From: DAOTWP01 sp034435675
Lineage (GTDB): Bacteria; Chloroflexota; Anaerolineae; Aggregatilineales; Phototrophicaceae
Length of the DNA stretch: 14,008 nucleotides
Assembly: GCA_034435675.1 (NCBI GenBank)
Contig: DAOTWP010000294.1
Location: 1-14,008 of the forward strand
Direction of reading: 5' to 3'
The stretch's first letter is position 1; each line of letters starts with the position of its first letter. Of the stretch, positions 6,896 to 12,672 are shown piece after piece. The notes under the pieces are model-generated. The model saw only the letters and a program-made list of their open reading frames with translations. It did no database searches and had not been told where the DNA came from. A program made the translations under genes and the position numbers.

Positions 6896-6954
6896 AGCAC
6901 GGGGCTATGGGCAGGATTCTTATACAAAACATACGTTCTACTCATATGGAGCGC

Positions 6955-6984
6955 TTTACCCTGCTCCCTGCTGTGGGTTATAAT
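6955..6984 (+). promoter_or_regulatory. Putative promoter of the MBL-fold/small-protein operon
   Basis: TTTACC (6955-6960) and TATAAT (6979-6984) are separated by 18 bp. Transcription would begin near 6991, giving a leader of about 73 nt before the TTG start at 7064. Confidence 0.55.
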
Positions 6985-7063
6985 CAACATGAACAGGCTG
7001 CTGCCAACAGCATGCACACATGGGTTGTTGACTGCGTAGAAAACTAAAGCGAGGGTATCCCCG

Positions 7064-7717
7064 TTGGACATTACCTGGTATGGACATAGCTGTTTTCGCA
7101 TCACTGAGCGCGGGCGTATTACCGTCGTGACTGACCCCTATTCGGGTGAAATTGGGCTGCCGGTGCCGCGTTTGAAAGGCGATGTGGTGACGATCAGCCA
7201 TCGCAGCAGCGGTCACAGCTACACCGATGCGGTGAAGGGGTTTAATTACATGCTGACGGGACCGGGCGAGTATGAAATCGGGGAAGTGTTCATCAGCGGA
7301 ATCGCCATGCACTTTGTCGAAGGCAGCGACGTGCGCCATAATGTTGCCTTCCACTTCGATTACGGTGGGCTGACCGTGCTGCATCTGGGCGATCTGGCGC
7401 ATATCCCGACACAGAGCGAAATTGAAGCGCTGGGCGAAGTCAACGTCCTGCTCGTGCCGGTGGGCGGGGGCAACGGGCTGCGCGCGGCGATGGCAGCAGA
7501 GGTCGTCGCGCTGATCGAACCACAGTACATTATCCCGATGCATTATGCGATTCCGGGCTTGATGTTTGAACTGGACCCGGTGGACAAATTCCTCAAGGCG
7601 ATGGGTGTCAGCAAGGTGCAGGAGGAAGAAATACTAAAAGTCAGCAGCAGCTTCCTGCCGGAACAGCCACAGGTGGTCGTCCTACAACCCCATATCAAAC
7701 AGGAGGCTGAGGTATGA
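7064..7717 (+). CDS. Metallo-beta-lactamase-fold protein (UlaG/COG2220-like) with degenerate metal site
   Basis: The 217-residue protein matches the MBL-fold hydrolases of the UlaG/COG2220 type: WYGHSCFRI (5-13), VVTDPYSGEIG, TGPGEYEIGEVFISGI (65-80), LHLGDLAH (106-113), LLVPVGG and IIPMHY (156-161). The signature HxHxDH appears as H46-R-S-S-G-H51, so the second histidine and the aspartate are replaced by Ser and Gly. D110 and H160 remain. From family knowledge, loss of two ligands should weaken or abolish the dinuclear metal centre, so it may be a pseudo-enzyme or bind metal differently. Translation probably starts at TTG 7064, because GAGGG at 7051-7055 sits 8 nt upstream and the protein begins with the family's usual strand. 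Its stop overlaps the next ATG (ATGA at 7714-7717), indicating translational coupling. Confidence 0.85.
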   Translation: MDITWYGHSCFRITERGRITVVTDPYSGEIGLPVPRLKGDVVTISHRSSGHSYTDAVKGFNYMLTGPGEYEIGEVFISGIAMHFVEGSDVRHNVAFHFDYGGLTVLHLGDLAHIPTQSEIEALGEVNVLLVPVGGGNGLRAAMAAEVVALIEPQYIIPMHYAIPGLMFELDPVDKFLKAMGVSKVQEEEILKVSSSFLPEQPQVVVLQPHIKQEAEV

Positions 7718-8025
7718 GCGTAAAGCTGTTGATGAACTGGGATTTGAAGCCGGGGTTGGATCAGGAATATTTCGATTTTATCATGCGCGAATGGGTGCCG
7801 GGAATCAACCGCCTGGGACTGGAAGCGACGGGCGCGTGGTACACCATCTACAGCCGCAACAAAAACACGCCGCAGATGATGACCGAGGTCATCAGCGACA
7901 GTCTGGACGACATGCGCGAGATTCTGGATAGTTCAGAATGGAAGCAGCTGCATGAACGGCTGCTGGAATTTGTGCAGAATTATCAGCACAAGGTGGTTTA
8001 CGTCACCGGAGGGTTTCAGTTCTAA
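7714..8025 (+). CDS. Small conserved-looking protein, possible dimeric alpha/beta-barrel fold
   Basis: I do not recognise this 103-residue protein by name. It is soluble and has no signal peptide. Its order of segments (strand VKLLMNWDL, helix DQEYFDFIMREWVPGINRL, strand GAWYTIYS, strand QMMTEVISD, helix LDDMREILDSSEWKQLHERLLEFV, strand HKVVYVTGG) suggests a ferredoxin-like or dimeric alpha/beta-barrel domain such as those of ABM or NIPSNAP proteins; this is inferred from pattern only. AGGAGG at 7701-7706 gives a strong ribosome binding site with 7-nt spacing. The 4-bp overlap with the upstream MBL-fold gene implies stoichiometric coupled translation and perhaps a shared role. Confidence 0.8.
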   Translation: MSVKLLMNWDLKPGLDQEYFDFIMREWVPGINRLGLEATGAWYTIYSRNKNTPQMMTEVISDSLDDMREILDSSEWKQLHERLLEFVQNYQHKVVYVTGGFQF

Positions 8026-8136
8026 GCCACCAGCCGAATGAAATCCACCAAGCCTGTTCGCGTGGCTGTGCCAGGGTTGGCTGCCCCACAGTGCGCCTGT
8101 GTAGTGCTCGCGTTGCATGGGCGAATTGCGCACCTG

Positions 8137-8169
8137 GGCTTAGCAGGTTACCCGCAATGAACCTAAGCC
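8137..8169. repeat. Imperfect hairpin
   Basis: GGCTTAG (8137-8143) pairs with CTAAGCC (8163-8169), with partial inner pairing (GTT/AAC). It sits 12 bp before a longer hairpin and may be part of the same repeat. Confidence 0.45.
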
Positions 8170-8181
8170 GGATGTTACGCC

Positions 8182-8216
8182 AATCCCTGCGCAGGAGTTC
8201 CTGGGCAGGGATTTTC
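8182..8216 (+). terminator. Long hairpin, possible terminator of the MBL-fold operon
   Basis: AATCCCTGC (8182-8190) pairs perfectly with GCAGGGATT (8205-8213). The inner bases CAGGA/TCCTG extend the stem after one mismatch. It is followed by TTTC, a weak U-tract. It lies about 157 bp past the stop at 8025. The alternative is a dispersed palindromic repeat with no role in termination. Confidence 0.4.
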
Positions 8217-8333
8217 AAACGCTCCACTACCCCGGTTCCCCTATCTGATTGCAGCTTCAGACAGAACAGCATGAATGTACGGGCGCGCTGCAGGGGCGCG
8301 ATCTATGCGCACAACCTAGAGGCGCGATGCGAT

Positions 8334-8357
8334 GTAGGGGCGAAGCATGCTTCGCCC
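8334..8357. repeat. GTAGGGGC-type palindrome with different core
   Basis: GGGCGAAGCATGCTTCGCCC (8338-8357) is a perfect 20-bp palindrome preceded by GTAG (8334-8337). It shares the GTAGGGGC edge with the cores at 234-262, 5095-5123 and 10493-10521, but the centre is GAAGCATGCTTC instead of GGTCTGAGACC. Confidence 0.7.
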
Positions 8358-8389
8358 ACTGAACTGATTAATAAAGTATCGCCGTCATA

Positions 8390-8436
8390 ATCCGCAGGCA
8401 GCCCATCCGCAGGCAGCGCTGCCCGGCAACCTGCGG
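8390..8436. repeat. Direct repeat plus palindrome
   Basis: ATCCGCAGGCAGC occurs at 8390-8402 and 8405-8417. The second copy runs into the 12-bp palindrome GGCAGCGCTGCC (8412-8423), and CCGCAGG (8407-8413) can also pair with CCTGCGG (8430-8436). The function is unknown. Confidence 0.5.
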
Positions 8437-8519
8437 TTTAGCCCGGTGCAGGATACATTTCACATTACAAAACTTACATTCTTGGGGTGACTCTAATGTT
8501 CTCCGAATGAATCAGACTC

Positions 8520-8525
8520 TATAAT
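8520..8525 (+). promoter_or_regulatory. Putative -10 box of the histidine kinase gene
   Basis: TATAAT lies at 8520-8525, about 150 bp before the preferred ATG at 8675. Another -10-like TATACT lies at 8664-8669, so close to the ATG that transcripts from it would be leaderless or nearly so. Neither has a convincing -35. Confidence 0.4.
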
Positions 8526-8674
8526 TCAGGCTAACCGAAACTGGTTGATATCCTGCGGATCGAGTGCCGGGGTTGCGGCGCGCTGTTGGCTGTATCGCTG
8601 GCATCAGTGCAGATCCCGCTGCCCACAAGCAGCTACACATCCTGATAACCCGCCATTGGCAGGTATACTGCGGT

Positions 8675-10345
8675 ATGACGACGAAGACCACATTGACCCC
8701 TCTGCGCAGCACCTGTGCGCGTTTCGCCCGGATAAAACGCCGCCGCCAGGATATTTCGCCGCGCCCTGCAGCAGCGCTCTTGCCGGGCGAGCTGGCGCTG
8801 CTCATAGAAAGTCTGCGGCAAAGCCAGCGTGAACTGGACGCGCTGTTCAACCAGACACTGGAAGGCGTCTTTTTTATGACGCTGGATGCGCCGGTGCGCT
8901 GGGATAACCACGTAGACAAAGATGCTGTGCTGGAGTACATCTTCAAGCATCTGCGCATGACCCGCGTCAATGACGCCATGCTGGCGCAGTACCATGCCGG
9001 GCGCGAACAGTTCATCGGGCTAACTGCCGAAGACTTTTTTCTGCATGATCCGGAACACGGCAAAGATGTCTTCCGGCAGTTATATGATGCCGGGCACCTG
9101 CACATTGAAACCGATGAACGCCGTTTTGACGGCACGCAGATGTGGATCGAAGGCGATTATATCTGCATTTACGACGAGTTAGGGCACATCACCGGACATT
9201 TTGGCGTGCAGCGCGATGTCAGCGAACGCAAACGCGGCGAACAGGCGCTGCGCGACGCCCAGAGCCGCTACCGCGCGCTGTTCGACCAGTCCAATGATGC
9301 CGTTTTTATTCTCGACCTGAACGGCAGACACCTTGAGGCGAACCGCCAGGCAGCGGCAATGCTGGGCTACAGCGTGGAGGAGATTCAGCACCTCAGCTAC
9401 CGTGATCTTTCGGCAGAAGTCGAACAGAGTAACGCCGTGCGCGAGGCAATGCTCGCCGGGCGGCATGTCCCGCCTTATGAGCGTATCTTCCGCAAAAAGG
9501 ATGGCACGCTGGTCCCGGTAGAGGTCAATGTCGAAATCGTGCGCGACTCGTCAGGCAGCCCGCTGCACATCCAGAGCATTGTGCGCGATATTCGCCAGCG
9601 CAAACAGGCACAGCAGCAGGAAATCGCGCTGGCGCTGGAACAGGCACGTATGCGCATGCTGGCGGGGTTTGTGCAGGATGCCGGGCACGAATTCCGCACG
9701 CCGCTTTCGATCATCAATTCCAGTGTCTATCTGATGAGCCTGAGCGAAGACCCGGAACGGCGCGAGAGTTACGCGCTGCGGGTTGACCAGCAGGTGATGC
9801 GCATCAAGAAGCTGGTGGACATGCTGATTCTGCTCGTCAAGGTGGACAGCGGCGAACCGATGCACACCGTCCGTGTCGATATCAATATGCTGGCAGTAGC
9901 GCTGTATAAAGAGATCAGCCAGCCCTCGACGCATTATATTCCGCGTCTGCATCTTGAACTCACTGAGGAATTACCCCCTGTGGAGGTGAGTGAACCCTAC
10001 CTGCGCGAGGCGCTGCTGGCGCTGCTGGATAACGCCCAGCGCTACACCGATCCGGAAGGCATTGTCATCCTGCGCACCCTGCCCCACGAGCTGGGCGTCG
10101 CAGTTCAGATTGCTGACACCGGCAGCGGCATTCCAGAGGAACATCTGGAACATATCTTTGAGCTGTTCTGGCGGCACGACGACGTTCACAGCACGCCCGG
10201 TTTCGGGCTGGGGCTGCCCCTTGCGCGGCGCATCGTGGAACGGCATGGCGGCAGCATTGCGGTGCAAAGCACGGTAGGCAGCGGCACGGTGTTCACCATT
10301 GTCCTGCCCGCTGCCACCGACGCGCATGCAAGCAGTGAACGGTAG
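8675..10345 (+). CDS. Soluble PAS-PAS sensor histidine kinase
   Basis: The protein has 556 residues from the ATG at 8675 (the frame is open from 8564, but the first 37 residues match no domain). No membrane helix is visible, so it is cytoplasmic. The order is: a basic N-terminus; a short helix (about 37-55); PAS 1 (about 55-185) with the unusual RWDNHVDKDAVLEYIFKHLRM stretch; PAS 2 (about 198-315), which contains NDAVFILDLNGR and KKDGTLVPVEV and ends in RDIRQRKQ; and a HisKA helix with H338 in GHEFRTPL. The ATPase domain has N453 in LLDNAQRY, D481 in DTGSGIP and GFGLGL (509-514). All kinase motifs are intact. No heme, flavin or GAF signature is obvious, so the ligand is unknown. No response regulator gene is in the window, making it an orphan kinase here. 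The TAG stop lies inside a GTAGGGGC half-palindrome (10342-10349). Confidence 0.92.
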   Translation: MTTKTTLTPLRSTCARFARIKRRRQDISPRPAAALLPGELALLIESLRQSQRELDALFNQTLEGVFFMTLDAPVRWDNHVDKDAVLEYIFKHLRMTRVNDAMLAQYHAGREQFIGLTAEDFFLHDPEHGKDVFRQLYDAGHLHIETDERRFDGTQMWIEGDYICIYDELGHITGHFGVQRDVSERKRGEQALRDAQSRYRALFDQSNDAVFILDLNGRHLEANRQAAAMLGYSVEEIQHLSYRDLSAEVEQSNAVREAMLAGRHVPPYERIFRKKDGTLVPVEVNVEIVRDSSGSPLHIQSIVRDIRQRKQAQQQEIALALEQARMRMLAGFVQDAGHEFRTPLSIINSSVYLMSLSEDPERRESYALRVDQQVMRIKKLVDMLILLVKVDSGEPMHTVRVDINMLAVALYKEISQPSTHYIPRLHLELTEELPPVEVSEPYLREALLALLDNAQRYTDPEGIVILRTLPHELGVAVQIADTGSGIPEEHLEHIFELFWRHDDVHSTPGFGLGLPLARRIVERHGGSIAVQSTVGSGTVFTIVLPAATDAHASSER

Positions 10346-10400
10346 GGGCGTGCCGGTTCGCGCGCAGGGCGCTACTACACCAACAAGGTTAAGTGGATTA

Positions 10401-10579
10401 CTCATGGAAAAATCAATCAGATTGCCAACAAATGGGATTGATCCCATTGTTCATAAACGTGCGAGGCTGTCTGAAAACTCTGCCACCGTTGCGTAGGGGC
10501 GGGTCTGAGACCCGCCTCTACGGGAGCAATCACGAGTGTTCAGACCGCATCTGAGGAGCATTCATTTTGATTTATCCAT
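10401..10579 (-). repeat. 179-bp foldback repeat (MITE-like), copy 2, inverted
   Basis: This is the reverse-complement partner of 176-354, with about 5 mismatches in 179 bp by eye. Differences cluster near 10459-10467, plus the central base of the core palindrome (10493-10521). Terminal arms ATGGAAAAATCA (from 10404) and the complement of TGATTTATCCAT (ending at 10579) match at 11 of 12. Inner arms lie at 10465-10480 and 10534-10548. It lies 55 bp after the kinase stop and 6 bp before another repeat element. Confidence 0.85.
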
Positions 10580-10585
10580 CAGCTA

Positions 10586-10728
10586 CAGCCCGCACCCCCG
10601 CAGTCCCCCGCTCCCCAACGCCGCGTCGCGGCTGGGCGAGGGGGAGGGAAAATCCCCGGCAATTGGGTTGCTCCCCGCTCCTGCTGCCGGACGCACGGTC
10701 GGGAGCAGGGTTTTGGGGGTGAGGGCTG
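10586..10728. repeat. 143-bp GC-rich element with 14-bp terminal inverted repeats
   Basis: CAGCCCGCACCCCC (10586-10599) and the complement of GGGGGTGAGGGCTG (10715-10728) match at 13 of 14 positions. Inside are two GC-rich imperfect hairpins, roughly 10605-10645 (CCCCGCTCCCC...GGGCGAGGGGG) and 10671-10709 (GCTCCTGCTGCCG...CGGTCGGGAGC). There is no open frame of note. The composition resembles dispersed C-rich/G-rich repeats common between genes in Chloroflexota and cyanobacteria (from general knowledge). Confidence 0.6.
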
Positions 10729-10767
10729 GACAAGGGCAGCGGGTGTCATGCGCAGCTTGTCGGACTA

Positions 10768-12150
10768 CTACTCCTCGCCGTCAAGCTGCCGCAGCAGCGT
10801 GCGCAGCCAGAAGGGCAGCATGTTGTGCATTTCCCACTGCACTTCCATGCCGGGCAAAATCAGGCGGTGGTACAGCGTAGCATAATGCAGCGATGCCAGC
10901 GGACGCGCCAGCTCCAGCGCACGTTCCAACGCTGTTTCCTCCGCCAGTGCGCGCCAGGGCTGTAGATAGGCGCTGCGCAGCCGCTGCATGACGTCGTCCT
11001 GACCCGCGAAAGTCCGCGCTTCATAGAGCACAAAATGTTCCAACCCACAAAAGCTGAAAAAAGGGTGCGTAATCGTGGCGTCGGACCAATCAATAAAGCG
11101 TATCTGCCGCTGTGTGACCAGCACCTGACCGGGATAAAAATCGCCGTGTTCGAGCGAGTGCGGCACACCACAGGCTGCCAGTTCCGCACACAGCGCTTTC
11201 AGGCGCGGGGCAAAGGCGCGCAGCCGCATGACAGCCGCGTCATCCAGAAACCCGCCCACCCGCAGCGCTGCATCATCTGCCAGCAGGGTGTCCACATAAC
11301 CGGCAAGCAGTTCCAGCGGCTGTGAGGGGCAGCCCAGCGCAGCCAGTGTGGCGATCTCGCTGCTGAGCGCCAGTTGGATTTCCGCCAGCGCCCGCAGCAC
11401 GGTTTCCCACACGGTCAGGTCGCGCACCACGTCAAGGCTTTGCCTGCCGCCATCCTCCAGCAGCAGCCAGCCGCGTTCAGGGCTGCTCGCCAGCACCTGC
11501 GGGAAATAGCGCGGGAAGCGGTGGTGCAACCACACTGACAGGTTTAACTCGTGGGCGAAAACCGGGGGCACTGCCTTGAAGTAGACCAGCTCACCCTCAC
11601 TGGACAGCGCCTTGAGCAGCGCCGACCGCTGCCAGGAGCGCATCTGCGTGAAGATTTCCACGCTGCTGTCGGGAATTGCCATGACCCACGACATCAGCCA
11701 CGCCCGCGCTACCCGGAACCAGCCGGGTTTGTACCATGCCACCCGCTGCGGGTGATCCTCTGCCAGCCATGCAAACCAGTCGTGCAGCCAGCCCAGTTCC
11801 CGCGCCTGTGCAAAGTGCAGCCCTGCCAGTTCGTCATAGCTGAACCAGCCCGCATTCACCGGGGGCAGCCAGCGCGGGGTCAGGTGTTCCAGGGCATACA
11901 CCGACGCCAGCCCGCCATCTTCATCAATCAGATCCATGCAGCGCAGCGTGGTGACATCCAGCCCATATTCGAGCATCATATGGCGGTTAATATGTTCAAC
12001 ATCCTGCCAGAAGCGCGCTTTGTCCAGCGCAAACTGCGGCAGCCGGTGCTGCCCGTCCGCATCACGCAGCAGCAGCACCCGCTGGTCATGCGGTTGATAG
12101 ATGATACTGTAGTAACGAAAACGCGACTCAGGCGCAGTAGATTCACTCAT
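10768..12150 (-). CDS. Nudix-like plus APH/choline-kinase-like phosphotransferase fusion protein
   Basis: The protein has 460 residues from the ATG at 12150. The frame extends to 12246, but the added 32 residues look unstructured. Residues about 10-130 resemble a Nudix fold (YYSIIYQPHDQRVLLLRD, then HLTPRWLPPVNAGWFSYDEL), but the Nudix box is absent: the segment ending MLEYGLD (about 59-65) lacks the REXXEE residues, so hydrolase activity is unlikely. Residues about 160-450 look like the APH/choline kinase fold, with N-lobe lysine K192 in LVYFKAVPP, LLLEDGG (229-235), the catalytic loop H335-G-D337-F-Y-P-G-Q342 and F-I-D354-W. The usual metal-binding Asn of HGDxxxxN is Gln here. From family knowledge it should phosphorylate a small hydroxyl- or amine-bearing substrate; none can be named. 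It is transcribed alone and divergently from the PhzF gene. Confidence 0.78.
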   Translation of the reverse strand: MSESTAPESRFRYYSIIYQPHDQRVLLLRDADGQHRLPQFALDKARFWQDVEHINRHMMLEYGLDVTTLRCMDLIDEDGGLASVYALEHLTPRWLPPVNAGWFSYDELAGLHFAQARELGWLHDWFAWLAEDHPQRVAWYKPGWFRVARAWLMSWVMAIPDSSVEIFTQMRSWQRSALLKALSSEGELVYFKAVPPVFAHELNLSVWLHHRFPRYFPQVLASSPERGWLLLEDGGRQSLDVVRDLTVWETVLRALAEIQLALSSEIATLAALGCPSQPLELLAGYVDTLLADDAALRVGGFLDDAAVMRLRAFAPRLKALCAELAACGVPHSLEHGDFYPGQVLVTQRQIRFIDWSDATITHPFFSFCGLEHFVLYEARTFAGQDDVMQRLRSAYLQPWRALAEETALERALELARPLASLHYATLYHRLILPGMEVQWEMHNMLPFWLRTLLRQLDGEE

Positions 12151-12376
12151 GCGTTTGAACCCTGTGTCGGCATTAGTGCCGTTTTGAAATGTCGTTCCGG
12201 TTGCATCCTGCGGCGGCGGCGCCAGTTGAAGCGTGGCGCGCCCCACCCCAATGCCAGCAATCGCCCGGCAGCTTTAGCCGGCGTCCTGCCCTGCTAAGCC
12301 GTTACAGCCGGCTACAGCCTGAATCTCATCATACACCATCCTGTGCAATCGCGCCTGCTAATATCATTCAGCACAG

Positions 12377-12409
12377 ATTAGCACAACCTGGCATAATTAG
12401 TAAAACCTG
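12377..12409. repeat. Direct repeats, candidate regulator sites
   Basis: ATTAGCACAACCTG (12377-12390) and ATTAGTAAAACCTG (12396-12409) match at 12 of 14 positions with a 19-bp period, close to two helical turns. TGCTAAT (12356-12362) is an inverted copy of ATTAGCA (12377-12383). They lie about 45-75 bp before the TATACT at 12453, where an activator could bind. Confidence 0.4.
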
Positions 12410-12452
12410 CTGAACGGGCATACTTGGCAGCACGCTTCGCCTCAAAATGTGT

Positions 12453-12458
12453 TATACT
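12453..12458 (+). promoter_or_regulatory. Putative -10 box of the PhzF gene
   Basis: The sequence GTGTTATACTAAC gives TATACT at 12453-12458. No good -35 lies at the normal distance; TTGGCA (12424-12429) is 23 bp away, which is too far. The weak -35 and the repeats just upstream would fit an activator-dependent promoter. The resulting leader would be about 205 nt. Confidence 0.45.
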
Positions 12459-12483
12459 AACTGTAATGCATACAACTGTTAAA

Positions 12484-12591
12484 TTGGCGCTGACCAGAGT
12501 ACAAGGCACGGCACAGCGCCAATCAGGGCATTACAAGAGGGCGGTCAGGGGCGAAGCAGCACACTGGATGTGCGTTCAGACTTCGCCTTTT
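12484..12591 (+). promoter_or_regulatory. Structured 5' leader, possible attenuator
   Basis: Stem 1 is TTGGCGCTG (12484-12492) with CAGCGCCAA (12514-12522), a perfect 9 bp. Stem 2 is GGCGAAG (12550-12556) with CTTCGCC (12581-12587), enclosing GCACA/TGTGC (12559-12563 and 12569-12573) and followed by TTTT (12588-12591), which is terminator-like. CTGACC (12490-12495) can instead pair with GGTCAG (12543-12548), overlapping stem 1. It matches no riboswitch class I recognise. Confidence 0.4.
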
Positions 12592-12672
12592 CAATTGACT
12601 CGAACGCTGACGTGCATTGACAACCATCATTATGCAAGTCGCTAGCCGCTTTGGCACCGTAAGGAGCAGACC

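Larger units (their letters stand above)
8026..8674. other. 650-bp intergenic region, hairpin-rich, no gene seen
   Basis: No frame on either strand looks coding. It holds hairpins at 8137-8169 and 8182-8213, a perfect 20-bp palindrome at 8338-8357, a 13-bp direct repeat at 8390-8417 with a palindrome GGCAGCGCTGCC (8412-8423), and a TATAAT at 8520-8525. The frame of the histidine kinase gene is open from 8564, but that part has no ribosome binding site and no domain. Confidence 0.6.
12151..12672. other. Divergent intergenic region, no gene seen
   Basis: This region separates the divergent phosphotransferase and PhzF genes. It contains a stem TAGCCGGC/GCCGGCTA (12275-12282 and 12307-12314), a minus-strand -10-like TATGAT (12333-12328), 19-bp-period direct repeats at 12377-12409, a plus-strand TATACT at 12453-12458 and a structured leader. 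Short frames here have no ribosome binding sites and are not convincing. Confidence 0.55.

Noticed and set aside
6775..7047. Short frame over the gatA/MBL intergenic region
   Set aside because: It crosses the promoter and the degenerate repeat and has no ribosome binding site or family signature.
8091..8390. 99-codon frame in the 650-bp gap
   Set aside because: It covers two hairpins and a 20-bp palindrome, lacks a ribosome binding site and has no recognisable domain.
176..10579. Composite transposon formed by the two inverted repeats
   Set aside because: The repeats are too short to encode a transposase, and the segment between them holds ordinary chromosomal genes with no transposition or resistance cargo pattern.
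12424..12645. Leader peptide or small ORF upstream of the PhzF gene
   Set aside because: It starts upstream of the probable transcription start, has no ribosome binding site and shows no run of regulatory codons typical of attenuation peptides.
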